Below, piece by piece: positions 7,962 through 15,930 of a stretch of DNA of 64,000 bases. The position numbers and the translations under genes are program-made. The notes beneath the pieces are model-generated. The model made no database searches and was not told where the DNA came from. It saw only the letters and a list, made by a program, of their open reading frames with translations. Where the stretch lies: NCBI GenBank assembly GCA_943788095.1, contig CALSOZ010000002.1:1-64000 (forward strand). The letters run 5' to 3'. Position 1 is the stretch's first letter. Every line of letters begins with the position of its first letter. Source of the stretch: an uncultured Flavobacteriaceae bacterium (GTDB taxonomy: Bacteria; Bacteroidota; Bacteroidia; Flavobacteriales; Flavobacteriaceae).

Positions 7962-8789
7962 ATGACAAAAAAAGTAGCCATACAAGGAATAGAAGGATCA
8001 TTTCATCACATCGTTTCTCAAAAGTATTTTGAGGAAACTGTGGAGGTGCAACCCTATCTTTCATTTAGTGAAGTGGTCGAAAGCTTGTTGTCCAAGACCT
8101 CAGATGTTGCTGTGATGGCATTAGAGAACTCTATTGCAGGGTCTATCATTCCAAACTATGCGCATATCAATGATCAAGATTTGCATATTACAGGCGAATA
8201 TTTTTTAGAGATTCAACATAATTTGATGGCGCTAAAAGGCCAGTCCATTGAAGATATCAAAGAAGTTTTTTCACATCCAATGGCATTGTTGCAGTGCAAA
8301 GATTTTTTTAAACAGTATCCTCACATAAAGTTAATTGAAGATACAGATACTGCAGAGGTTGCGAAACGCATTTCAAAATATCAGTTTCAAGGAATTGCAG
8401 CAATAGCGAGTTTGGAGGCCGCTAATATTTTTGATTTAGAGATTTTGGCCAAAAGCATTCAAACCATCAAGCACAACGAAACCCGATTTGTGATTGTCGA
8501 AAGAGATCCGATTCTACAAAATGTAGAAAACATTAGTAAAGCTTCTGTGAAATTTCTTTTAGACCACAAGCGTGGCAGTTTAGCTGCCATGCTAAACGTG
8601 ATGAGTGATTGTAATTTGAATTTAACAAAAATTCAATCGTTACCAAAAATTGATACTCCCTGGAAATATGCCTTTTTTGTAGACATTACATTTGAGGACT
8701 ATTCCGAATACGAAAAAGGGAAAGCCATTATGAAAATCATGGCTGAGGAATTTAAAGTTTTAGGAGAATATAAAAACGCCAAAAAATAA
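7962..8789 (+). CDS. pheA: Prephenate dehydratase
   Basis: Converts prephenate to phenylpyruvate, the committed step to phenylalanine. The dehydratase domain occupies about residues 3-180, with ALENSIAGSIIPNY near residue 50 and the catalytic-site HNETRFVIV near 170. A C-terminal ACT regulatory domain follows (KRGSLAAMLNVMSDCNLNLT near 205), which suggests allosteric Phe feedback. Length, 275 aa, is normal for a monofunctional enzyme, unlike the enterobacterial chorismate-mutase fusion. The ATG abuts the attenuator. Its stop overlaps the start of the aminotransferase by one base. Confidence 0.93.
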   Translation: MTKKVAIQGIEGSFHHIVSQKYFEETVEVQPYLSFSEVVESLLSKTSDVAVMALENSIAGSIIPNYAHINDQDLHITGEYFLEIQHNLMALKGQSIEDIKEVFSHPMALLQCKDFFKQYPHIKLIEDTDTAEVAKRISKYQFQGIAAIASLEAANIFDLEILAKSIQTIKHNETRFVIVERDPILQNVENISKASVKFLLDHKRGSLAAMLNVMSDCNLNLTKIQSLPKIDTPWKYAFFVDITFEDYSEYEKGKAIMKIMAEEFKVLGEYKNAKK

Positions 8790-9931
8790 TGGTCACTGCC
8801 AATCGATTACATACCGTCGAAGAATACTACTTTTCTAAGAAATTAAGGGAAGTCAATGCACTTAAAGCAGCAGGCGCCCCGATCATTAATTTAGGCATCG
8901 GAAGCCCAGATTTGGCGCCACCAAAGTCCGTTATTTCTGCTATTACCGACAGTCTGACGGATGCCTCAGCACACAAATATCAAAGTTACCAAGGGCTGCC
9001 AGCATTGCGGGAAGCCATGGCCAATTTTTACCAAACACATTACAATGTTACTCTGAATCCCAAAAACGAAGTTTTACCTCTTATTGGAAGTAAAGAAGGG
9101 ATTATGCATATTTCAATGGCGTACCTAAATGAAGGCGATGCGGTGTTGATTCCAAATCCAGGCTATCCAACCTACACTTCTGTGACCAAATTAGTAGGAG
9201 CAGAACCTGTTTTTTACGATTTACAAGCGAGCTCCAATTGGCAGCCAGACCTAGCAGCCTTAGAAGCGATGGATGTGTCTAAGGTAAAAATCATGTGGGT
9301 CAATTATCCACACATGCCAACGGGTACTTTAGGTGATCAAACCGTGTTAAAAGCATTGGTTGATTTCGCCAAAAAACAGTCTATTTTACTGATCAACGAC
9401 AATCCTTATAGTTTCATTTTAAATGACAACCCCTCAAGTATTTTTAATACTCAAGGCGCAAAAGAGGTCTGTTTAGAACTGAATTCTTTGAGTAAAACCT
9501 TCAATATGGCCGGATGGCGGGTAGGAATGTTAACAGGCTCGGCAAATCATTTACAGAACGTAATTAAAGTCAAAAGCAATATGGATTCCGGAATGTTTTA
9601 TGGCATTCAAAAAGGAGCGATTGAAGCCCTGAACAGTTCAAAAAATTGGTTCAAGGATTTAAACAAAATCTATGCGGAACGCCGTACACTTGTGTGGGAA
9701 TTAGCCAGCGCTCTCAACTGCACATTTGAAACCACCACTTCGGGAATGTTTGTATGGGCCAAGTTACCCTCTGGTATAAAATCAGAAACTTTTATTGACA
9801 ACTTATTACAAGAGCATCATATATTTATTGCGCCAGGCACCATTTTTGGAAGCAATGGCGAAGGCTATATTAGATTCTCATTATGTGCGCCCAAAGACAG
9901 TATTCAATCTGCAATAAATCGAGTGTTATGA
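8789..9931 (+). CDS. Pyridoxal-phosphate aminotransferase (class I/II), probably for Phe/Tyr
   Basis: A fold-type I aminotransferase of 380 residues. Visible features are INLGIGSPDLAPP near residue 35, the cofactor region, NYPHMPTGT in the position of the usual NPxNPTG motif near residue 172, and the lysine region SLSKTFNMAGWRVG near 240, where SKTF carries the Schiff-base Lys. Placement between pheA and tyrA in an overlapping operon points to transamination of phenylpyruvate and 4-hydroxyphenylpyruvate, an inference from context. Its TGA overlaps the ATG of tyrA. Confidence 0.85.
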   Translation: MVTANRLHTVEEYYFSKKLREVNALKAAGAPIINLGIGSPDLAPPKSVISAITDSLTDASAHKYQSYQGLPALREAMANFYQTHYNVTLNPKNEVLPLIGSKEGIMHISMAYLNEGDAVLIPNPGYPTYTSVTKLVGAEPVFYDLQASSNWQPDLAALEAMDVSKVKIMWVNYPHMPTGTLGDQTVLKALVDFAKKQSILLINDNPYSFILNDNPSSIFNTQGAKEVCLELNSLSKTFNMAGWRVGMLTGSANHLQNVIKVKSNMDSGMFYGIQKGAIEALNSSKNWFKDLNKIYAERRTLVWELASALNCTFETTTSGMFVWAKLPSGIKSETFIDNLLQEHHIFIAPGTIFGSNGEGYIRFSLCAPKDSIQSAINRVL

Positions 9932-10779
9932 AACAGGTAAGCATCATAGGGATCGGATTGATTGGTGGAAGTTTTGCACTGGATTTAAAGGACTATATGT
10001 CAGGAGTTCATATCATAGGAATTGATCAGAATGAAGCCCATTTAAAAGAAGCCTTAGAATTAGAGATCATCGATCAAATAGGGGATTTAGACTCCCTTAA
10101 AACGGCAGATTTGGTCGTGTTGGCAATTCCTGTAAATGCAGCGATTAAAGCCTTGCCACAAGTTTTAGAATTGATAGCGGACCACACAGTCGTCATCGAT
10201 ATGGGATCAACTAAAGAAGCGATTTGTAAAGCTGTGGCAACGCATCCAAGACGCGCTCAATTTTTAGCCACACACCCCATTGCCGGTACTGAATTTTCGG
10301 GACCTTCCGCTGCGATCAAAGGATTATTTAAGAATAAAACCAACATTATTTGCGAGGTCGAAAAAACCTTACCAGTATTAGGAGAGGAGATGTTAGCCCT
10401 TTTCAAAACCATGGGAATGCGCTTGCGTTTTATGCCGGCGAATGATCATGATAAACACATTGCCTATGTGTCGCATTTGTCACACATTAGTTCCTTTATG
10501 TTGGGAAAAACGGTGATTGATAAAGAAAAAAATGAACGCAATATTTTTGACATGGCAGGCAGTGGATTTGAGTCCACCGTGCGATTGGCAAAAAGTTCGC
10601 CCGATATGTGGACCCCAATTTTTGAACAAAACAAAGCCAATATTATAGAAACGCTGACCGAGTACATTCAGAATTTAAATCAGTTTAAAGCCTATATGGA
10701 GCAAGACGATTTTGAAGCGGTCTATAATGAAATGAAAAACACAAATCATATAAAACAAATATTAAAAGGAATTGCTTAA
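9928..10779 (+). CDS. tyrA: Prephenate dehydrogenase
   Basis: Oxidises prephenate to 4-hydroxyphenylpyruvate with NAD(P), the first dedicated step to tyrosine. The start at 9928 (MKQVSIIGIGLIGGSFALDL) places the Rossmann motif GxGLIGGS at the N-terminus and overlaps the preceding stop as ATGA; the longer frame begins inside the aminotransferase gene and is rejected. THPIAGTEFSGP near residue 110 and the helical C-terminal region with HLSHI..FMLG near 190 are family features. Length is about 283 aa. No ACT domain is present. Confidence 0.93.
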   Translation: MKQVSIIGIGLIGGSFALDLKDYMSGVHIIGIDQNEAHLKEALELEIIDQIGDLDSLKTADLVVLAIPVNAAIKALPQVLELIADHTVVIDMGSTKEAICKAVATHPRRAQFLATHPIAGTEFSGPSAAIKGLFKNKTNIICEVEKTLPVLGEEMLALFKTMGMRLRFMPANDHDKHIAYVSHLSHISSFMLGKTVIDKEKNERNIFDMAGSGFESTVRLAKSSPDMWTPIFEQNKANIIETLTEYIQNLNQFKAYMEQDDFEAVYNEMKNTNHIKQILKGIA

Positions 10780-10791
10780 TTATAACAAAAA

Positions 10792-11874
10792 ATGGAAAAC
10801 AAAAAAGAACTAGGAAATTGGTTAAATGAGTTAAATCTCGACCACCCTTTAGTCATCGCTGGCCCTTGTAGTGCCGAGACCGAAGAACAAGTATTGCGTA
10901 TTGCGCATGAACTGAAAGACACAGACGTAAGCTATTACCGTGCAGGAATTTGGAAACCACGAACCCGTCCAGGAAATTTTGAAGGCGTCGGCGCATTGGG
11001 TCTCAAATGGCTTCAAAAAGTAAAGGCGGAAACCGGACTAAAAACCGCGACCGAAGTAGCCAATAGAGCCCATGTAGAATTGGCTTTGGAACATGACATC
11101 GATTTGCTTTGGATTGGAGCCCGCTCTACAGTGAGCCCATTTATTGTACAAGAAATTGCAGATGCTTTACAAGGCACCGATAAAATTGTGTTGGTTAAAA
11201 ACCCTGTGAATCCAGATTTAGCCTTGTGGTTAGGAGCCATTGAGCGTTTGGCAACAGCAGACATCAAAAACTTAGGGGTAATTCACAGAGGATTTTCATC
11301 TTATGAAAAAACAAAATACAGAAATACGCCCGAATGGCAAATGGCGATTGAACTGCAAACCAAGTTTCCAGATCTTCCATTAATCAACGATCCGTCTCAT
11401 ATTACAGGAAAACGCGATATGATTTTTGATGTGTCTCAAACAGCACTCGACTTGAATTTTGATGGATTGATGATTGAAACCCATCACGATCCTGATAATG
11501 CCTGGAGTGATGCGGCACAACAAGTAACACCTGCCTCTTTGATTCAAATTATGAAAGATTTAAAAATCAGAAAAGAATCGACACCAGAAGTTGCTTACAA
11601 CAATCAGCTTCAGAATTTACGCGCACAAATAGACGTGATGGACAACCAATTGTTGGAAACTTTAGGAAAGCGTATGAAAGTGGCTGAAGGCATTGGCACT
11701 CTCAAAAAACAAGAAAACGTGGCGGTATTACAAAGCAAACGTTGGAATGAGATTTTAGGGAAGATGGTCCTCGAAGGCGAACAACACAACTTGAGTGAAG
11801 AGTTTATCCTCAAACTGTTTAAAGCAGTGCACCAAGAATCGATCAATCACCAAGAATTGATCTTGAATAAGTAA
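10792..11874 (+). CDS. Bifunctional DAHP synthase / chorismate mutase
   Basis: Combines the first step of the shikimate pathway with chorismate to prephenate conversion. Residues 1-260 form a 3-deoxy-7-phosphoheptulonate synthase of the short type, with VIAGPCSAETEEQVL near residue 21, YYRAGIWKPRTRPG near 50 and INDPSHITGKRD near 200. From about residue 275, LRAQIDVMDNQLLETLGKRM begins an AroQ-type chorismate mutase helix bundle. In known fusions of this kind the mutase domain senses prephenate or aromatic products and regulates the synthase. It is the last gene of the attenuated operon and is followed by a strong terminator. Confidence 0.92.
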   Translation: MENKKELGNWLNELNLDHPLVIAGPCSAETEEQVLRIAHELKDTDVSYYRAGIWKPRTRPGNFEGVGALGLKWLQKVKAETGLKTATEVANRAHVELALEHDIDLLWIGARSTVSPFIVQEIADALQGTDKIVLVKNPVNPDLALWLGAIERLATADIKNLGVIHRGFSSYEKTKYRNTPEWQMAIELQTKFPDLPLINDPSHITGKRDMIFDVSQTALDLNFDGLMIETHHDPDNAWSDAAQQVTPASLIQIMKDLKIRKESTPEVAYNNQLQNLRAQIDVMDNQLLETLGKRMKVAEGIGTLKKQENVAVLQSKRWNEILGKMVLEGEQHNLSEEFILKLFKAVHQESINHQELILNK

Positions 11875-11880
11875 AACTAA

Positions 11881-11910
11881 AAAGCCTCGCATTGCGAGGC
11901 TTTTTTTTTA
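11881..11910 (+). terminator. Intrinsic terminator of the aromatic operon
   Basis: A perfect 7-pair GC-rich stem (GCCTCGC / GCGAGGC) with loop ATT, flanked by A and T runs, lies seven bases after the stop. The symmetry means it could also stop transcription from the island on the other strand. Confidence 0.9.
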
Positions 11911-12028
11911 GTTGCGCTAACTCAAAGACTTTGCGCAGTGGCGGGTACACTGGGCACGAGCAATAGATGCTCGCGCTAGCGAGGGGTTTCTATTTCTTTC
12001 ATTCTTTATTTCTCGGCTCTAATTGGTT

Positions 12029-12097
12029 ACAACGTTCCGTGTATGGTGTTGTAGCTATCCCGCTGGGTAGCTATGCACTATACACACTGTTATCAGC
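12029..12097 (+). repeat. attC-like palindromic element 1
   Basis: Outer trinucleotides AAC (12031-12033) and GTT (12089-12091) can pair. After unpaired spacers comes a 10-pair stem (GTGTATGGTG 12039-12048 with CACTATACAC 12076-12085), a small bulge, a 6-pair stem (TAGCTA / TAGCTA), an extra T and a CCC/GGG tip. The right end reads GTTATCAGC and faces the HEPN gene; the same 9 bases in inverse orientation begin element 2. Paired end boxes, spacers and a variable stem with extrahelical bases are the design of integron attC sites, but only AAC/GTT of the canonical cores is kept. Bases 11911-12028 hold no gene, only small hairpins such as GAGCA/TGCTC. Confidence 0.5.
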
Positions 12098-12099
12098 TT

Positions 12100-12651
12100 T
12101 TATAATCCTATCACTCTGTTCCAATCAGCTATATACATATAGATTCTTTGAAATTCTGACGGAAGCAACATACGATTGTGTGCGATAAAATTCCTTGCTT
12201 TCTCCAATTCATCCATTCTTTGGTTTAACCAATGCTGCGAAGGGATTAGATTATTAAAATGCTCCCATTTCTCAATCATTATTTTTGCAAGCATTCCAAA
12301 GTCAATAAATCCAAGCAGGTCACTTTTTTCTCCTTCCAACCAAGAGTCTTTCAATGCTGGAGTTTGTCTCCCTTCGGCATTACTATTCATTTTAGGGTGC
12401 AATTTATCCCACCAATCCAAGCCAACATTTTCTTCGAGAGTTTCTCTAATAAATGACCGTATTTCATTTTCAAAGCAATTTAGAACAGCATACAATCTTG
12501 CCATTTCTAAGGCTTGGTTTCTTCTTGTTACTCCGAATGGAGAAAGAGAATCGGCTCCGATCTGAATGCCAGCCTTTTGAAATTCTGAAGCTTCGGATTC
12601 GAACATTAGTCCGCGAAAAAAGAAATCTCTTATGTCTTTTTTATCAATCAA
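12100..12651 (-). CDS. Swt1-type HEPN domain protein (candidate RNase)
   Basis: The 183-residue protein is helical and ends with MDELEKARNFIAHNR near residues 147-160. It contains the HEPN signature R-x4-H (R153 and H158 in RNFIAH), the catalytic pair of metal-independent HEPN ribonucleases. The upstream part (ARLYAVLNCFENEIRSFIRE and WWDKLHP) matches what I recall of the Swt1-like HEPN family. Such domains occur in toxin and abortive-infection systems and in RNA processing. It overlaps the upstream DUF5343 gene by eight bases, so the two are co-translated partners. RNase activity and any defence role are inferences. Confidence 0.7.
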   Translation of the reverse strand: MIDKKDIRDFFFRGLMFESEASEFQKAGIQIGADSLSPFGVTRRNQALEMARLYAVLNCFENEIRSFIRETLEENVGLDWWDKLHPKMNSNAEGRQTPALKDSWLEGEKSDLLGFIDFGMLAKIMIEKWEHFNNLIPSQHWLNQRMDELEKARNFIAHNRMLLPSEFQRIYMYIADWNRVIGL

Positions 12652-13267
12652 TTAAATGCTCTTTTAAGGATTTAAAAATCGCATTATAAACTTCAACGTC
12701 CTTCGTGGCTGGCAAATGGATTTGAATGTTATAATGAAGACCAACTTTATTGGTAGGAAGTTCAGGAATAAAGTTATTGCTTTCTTTCTTTTCAGGTTCA
12801 ACTTCAATTTTTGTTTCTTCAGTTTTTACCGGTTGCTTCTTTGCTTTTCCGCTTAAATCTGCAAGTCCCAAAAGAGCATAGAAAGTGTTTGTATGAAGCT
12901 TAGCTACGTTGTCACTTGCATTGTGATAACTTTTAAACTTTCCTTGAATCAATTCTCTATCTCCTTCAGTTGGGTTGGCTTTGATTAAGAAAATATCACT
13001 ATACGCTTCCTTCAAAGCTTCTCCCATTATCTCTCTTGACTTTGCGTGATTTCTGTATTCATGATAGCGCTGTGTAGGAGTACCATCTGAAGAAAGAAAA
13101 CCAAGTGATTTAAGCAAGGGAATAAATGGTCTGTGATTATTTGACTTATATCCCCAGTCCTTTAAGATTTGATGGATAAATTTGTCTGGTGCTTGAGCAT
13201 CACGGATTCTACCAAAGAATTCCTCTAGTGATCCATAAGCTTGTGTGTAGCTGGTTGGTAATCCCAT
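12644..13267 (-). CDS. DUF5343-domain protein
   Basis: The first 150 residues, starting GLPTSYTQAYGSLEEFFGRI and including KDWGYKSNNHRPFIPLLKSLGFL then DGTPTQRYHEYRN, match my recollection of DUF5343, a family of winged-helix-like proteins of unknown function. A Lys/Glu-rich linker (about residues 143-162) leads to a small C-terminal domain (VGLHYNIQIHLPATKDVEVY). The gene is the first of a two-gene unit with the HEPN protein. A regulatory or antidote role towards the HEPN partner is a guess from gene order. No promoter of the Bacteroidota type is seen; element 2 lies directly upstream. Confidence 0.65.
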   Translation of the reverse strand: MGLPTSYTQAYGSLEEFFGRIRDAQAPDKFIHQILKDWGYKSNNHRPFIPLLKSLGFLSSDGTPTQRYHEYRNHAKSREIMGEALKEAYSDIFLIKANPTEGDRELIQGKFKSYHNASDNVAKLHTNTFYALLGLADLSGKAKKQPVKTEETKIEVEPEKKESNNFIPELPTNKVGLHYNIQIHLPATKDVEVYNAIFKSLKEHLID

Positions 13268-13292
13268 AGTATTATTTTTTATTCATTTTATT

Positions 13293-13426
13293 GCTGATAA
13301 CGGTCTCGGCTATGAGTAGTTGCGTGAGTTAGCGATTGACTTTGCAAGTACACACCAAGCTGAAAATCCGCGAGGATTTTCAGAAGTAGGCGAGAACAAG
13401 CAATTACTTATAGCCATTGTTGTGTG
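13293..13426 (-). repeat. attC-like palindromic element 2
   Basis: Left end GCTGATAAC (13293-13301) is the inverse of the GTTATCAGC end of element 1. A 16-base arm (GGCTATGAGTAGTTGC, 13308-13323) pairs with GCAATTACTTATAGCC (13400-13415) using two G-T pairs. Inside lies a second perfect 10-pair hairpin with a GCGA loop (13360-13383). The right end GTTGTGTG (13419-13426) supplies GTT to pair with AAC (13299-13301). Architecture is the same as element 1: end boxes, spacer, stem, variable interior. It separates the DUF5343 gene from the lipoprotein gene. Confidence 0.55.
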
Positions 13427-13429
13427 GCG

Positions 13430-14008
13430 TTATTTTTTATTTTTTGGGTTAATTCCATTCAGTTTGGCACTAGCAAATTGATAGCCGAAAACAGAGTCCA
13501 TTAAATAACTTTCCATTCCAGTTTCAGGAATTAGGTTATTGTAAAGCTCAAAATTCTCTATTATTTTAGTCAGAACTTCTTTTTCCATAGTAAACTCTAC
13601 TTTATATCTAAATGTTGATTCTATTATCTCATTATTGTTATTCAAGTAATAAATTATTTGATTTGGAACTTCTGAATACATAAAATCATTTGCTAAATCA
13701 ATATCAGACGTGTATGCTGTTTCAGTTATTACTTTTGGTTCGTAATGGTATTTGATTATCGGACCACCATAATAACCAGAACCTGGATAATCAAGATGAC
13801 CTTTGGTGTTGTAAAATTCCAATTGTTTTGTCCGACCAACAGAGTCAACCAACTCTTTCACGTAGTTTTTCCCTTTAATCTCTTTTATGTTAAATTCAAT
13901 TAGTTCTATTGAGCTTGCCGTAAATCTTATTTCGTGATACCTAATATCATCGATTTTTCTTTCAGTGCAAGAAGTCAATATTATAAATATGATTAATATT
14001 TTTTTCAC
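13430..14008 (-). CDS. Putative lipoprotein in a cassette-like setting, 192 aa
   Basis: The N-terminus MKKILIIFIILTSCTERK is a clear lipoprotein signal with Cys at residue 14. I do not recognise the mature sequence, which is rich in Ile, Glu, Tyr and Asn, predicted mixed alpha/beta, with a glycine/tyrosine patch DYPGSGYYGGPIIKYHYEPK near residue 75. Single small lipoprotein genes between palindromic elements are common in flavobacterial accessory arrays. The gene is AT-richer than the flanking housekeeping genes and reads against rsgA. Its two sides carry inverted copies of GTTGTGTG followed by a C and TTA (13419 and about 14018-14032), which supports a mobile or cassette-like unit. Confidence 0.55.
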   Translation of the reverse strand: MKKILIIFIILTSCTERKIDDIRYHEIRFTASSIELIEFNIKEIKGKNYVKELVDSVGRTKQLEFYNTKGHLDYPGSGYYGGPIIKYHYEPKVITETAYTSDIDLANDFMYSEVPNQIIYYLNNNNEIIESTFRYKVEFTMEKEVLTKIIENFELYNNLIPETGMESYLMDSVFGYQFASAKLNGINPKNKK

Positions 14009-14024
14009 AGAGTTTTTTTAATGA

Positions 14025-14079
14025 CACACAACTACAGTATATAAACCACTAGTGGTGTTTATTTCCTTTATATCTTGTT
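14025..14079 (+). repeat. attC-like palindromic element 3 (weaker)
   Basis: Begins CACACAAC (AAC at 14030-14032), then a spacer, ATATAAA (14039-14045) pairing with TTTATAT (14067-14073), and GTT (14077-14079). A CCACTAGTGG palindrome lies in the loop. Its ACACAAC end faces the lipoprotein gene and is inverse to the GTTGTGTG end of element 2. The stem is AT-only, so chance pairing is possible. Confidence 0.35.
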
Positions 14080-14081
14080 TG

Positions 14082-14124
14082 GAGTGACACAATACATCCC
14101 AAATTGGTGTGTATTGTACCACTC
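14082..14124. repeat. Strong dyad-symmetric hairpin upstream of rsgA
   Basis: GAGTG, ACAATACA and CCA on the left are mirrored by TGG, TGTATTGT and CACTC on the right with two-base symmetric interruptions, giving a 43-base near-perfect dyad. There is no T run after it. It could be a transcription-factor operator or an outer part of element 3. The remaining 316 bases up to rsgA (14125-14440) are AT-rich and I see no gene in them. Confidence 0.5.
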
Positions 14125-14440
14125 TAGTTCCCAAGTGTATTTTGTAATTCCAAAAAACAACATCTAACACTTCGGTTCAATGACTTTTGAAGATTCAGAT
14201 TTGGGGGTCGTCATCACCCAAACTTAAAACATATTTTTGAGTCTCCCAAAAAATAAGCGTCAAAATTTAAAGTTAAATACCTGACTACTAACTACTTGTT
14301 TTTTAAAACAAATAAAATTTCAATTAATTTTAAGCTGCATATTTCATGAAATCAACGAAAAGTGAGTTTCTTTTAATCACCGTAAACATAAATTTTTTAG
14401 CTTATTATTTGTTTCTTTGTTGAGATATTTAAAATCAAGA

Positions 14441-15391
14441 ATGACAGGCACTGTATATAAATCGACTGGAAGTTGGTACTCTATTAAATCGGATCGTGGA
14501 GAATTCTATGAATGTCGGATCAAAGGGAAGTTTCGAATTCAGGGCATTAAAAGCACCAATCCTTTAGCCGTTGGCGATCGAGTCGATTTTGATTTAGAAA
14601 CGAGTAATAACACAGAAACTGGAGTCATCACTACCATTCATCTGCGTACCAACTACATCGTTCGGAAATCGGTGAACCTCTCCAAACAAACCCATATCAT
14701 TGCGAGTAATATTGATCAAGTATTTTTATTAATTACGATTGACAGCCCTCCCACCTTCACAAGTTTTATCGATCGTTTTTTAGCAACTACCGAGGCGTAT
14801 GCCATTAAAGCTATTTTACTTTTTAATAAGGCAGATGTGAACGACCAGGCCACTCAAAAAATAGTACAAGAACTATCAGAACTCTACGAAAGTATTGGCT
14901 ACCAATGCTTAAGTATTTCTGCTTTGACAGGCGAGAATATCGAAGCGGTGAAAGCCTTGATGACTGGAAAGGCTAGCATGTTTGCAGGACATTCAGGCGT
15001 TGGAAAATCGACTTTGGTCAATGCGATTGAGCCGGGTTTAAATATCAAAACAAAAGAAATTTCAGAACAGCACAAACAAGGACAACACACCACCACTTTT
15101 GCCGAAATGTTTGATTTGAGTTTTGATGCTCGAATTATAGACACCCCTGGCATCAAAGGATTTGGCGTGGTAGATATGGAACCAGCAGAAGTGGATCATT
15201 ATTTTCCAGAGTTATTTGCTTTGAAACAGTCCTGTAAATTTCATAATTGTCTGCATTTGCACGAACCTCAATGTGCGGTTAAAGTAGCCCTCGATAATGG
15301 CGAAGTAGCAGCTTCCCGCTATAAAAGTTATACCCAAATTTTGGAAGGTGATGACGAACATTATCGAACGGATAACTACGAACCAAAATGA
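14441..15391 (+). CDS. rsgA: Ribosome small subunit-dependent GTPase A
   Basis: A circularly permuted GTPase acting late in 30S subunit maturation. The start at 14441 (MTGTVYKSTGSWYSI) was chosen because it begins the OB-fold that opens the family; the longer frame adds eight residues. The OB-fold covers residues 1-75. The GTPase then shows NKAD (near 133), the P-loop GHSGVGKSTL (near 188) and DTPG (near 235). The C-terminal zinc site is C-KFHNCLHLHEPQC. Length, 316 aa, is normal. Its TGA overlaps the ATG of dtd, so the genes are coupled. Confidence 0.95.
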   Translation: MTGTVYKSTGSWYSIKSDRGEFYECRIKGKFRIQGIKSTNPLAVGDRVDFDLETSNNTETGVITTIHLRTNYIVRKSVNLSKQTHIIASNIDQVFLLITIDSPPTFTSFIDRFLATTEAYAIKAILLFNKADVNDQATQKIVQELSELYESIGYQCLSISALTGENIEAVKALMTGKASMFAGHSGVGKSTLVNAIEPGLNIKTKEISEQHKQGQHTTTFAEMFDLSFDARIIDTPGIKGFGVVDMEPAEVDHYFPELFALKQSCKFHNCLHLHEPQCAVKVALDNGEVAASRYKSYTQILEGDDEHYRTDNYEPK

Positions 15392-15840
15392 GAGCAGTCA
15401 TCCAAAGAGTCACCGAAGCTAGTGTCACCATTGACGGAAATAAAGTGGCCGATATCAACTCTGGACTTTTAGTACTTTTAGGAATTATTGATTCCGATAC
15501 TACAGAAGATATCCAATGGTTGAGCAACAAACTGACCAATCTCCGCATTTTTAACGATGCCGATGGTGTGATGAATACCTCTCTAAAAGACAGCAACGGC
15601 TCAGCCATTGTAGTAAGTCAGTTTACATTGTACGCCCAAACCAAAAAAGGCAACCGCCCCAGTTATATCAAAGCCGCGAAACCCAAAATTGCGAAACCAC
15701 TTTATGAGCAATTTGTAAAACAATTTGAGGCGGACTTAGGGCAGACCATCCAAACCGGAGCGTTTGGCGCCGATATGAAAGTTGCCCTTTTGAATGATGG
15801 CCCTGTAACGATTGTGATGGATTCTAAAGCGCGGGAATAA
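15388..15840 (+). CDS. dtd: D-aminoacyl-tRNA deacylase
   Basis: Removes D-amino acids (and mischarged glycine) from tRNA. The protein begins MRAVIQRVTEASVTIDG, the family N-terminus. It contains the catalytic SQFTLYAQTKKGNRPSY near residue 75 and the Gly-cis-Pro-type motif NDGPVTIVMDS at the C-terminus, both diagnostic. Length of 150 aa is exactly typical. It overlaps rsgA by four bases and is followed after 90 bases by the MazG-like gene. Confidence 0.95.
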   Translation: MRAVIQRVTEASVTIDGNKVADINSGLLVLLGIIDSDTTEDIQWLSNKLTNLRIFNDADGVMNTSLKDSNGSAIVVSQFTLYAQTKKGNRPSYIKAAKPKIAKPLYEQFVKQFEADLGQTIQTGAFGADMKVALLNDGPVTIVMDSKARE

Positions 15841-15930
15841 GGACTGGCGTGTTAAGTCGTTATTTTAGTAAATATAATTTGATTTCATTTGAACATTGAC
15901 TAGTTTAGTCCTTCATTAATTTCTCATAAA

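Noticed and set aside
9883-9927. Longer start for prephenate dehydrogenase
   Set aside because: The extra residues lie inside the aminotransferase reading region and precede the Rossmann motif with no family match; the ATGA overlap at 9928 is the better start.
12176-12565. Plus-strand open frame of 129 codons opposite the HEPN gene
   Set aside because: It is a shadow of the minus-strand HEPN gene; the composition is Ser/Phe-rich with no family text, and the minus frame has the HEPN signature.
12029-14124. Insertion sequence or prophage remnant for the accessory island
   Set aside because: No transposase, integrase, phage gene or target-site duplication was found; the palindromic elements fit better.
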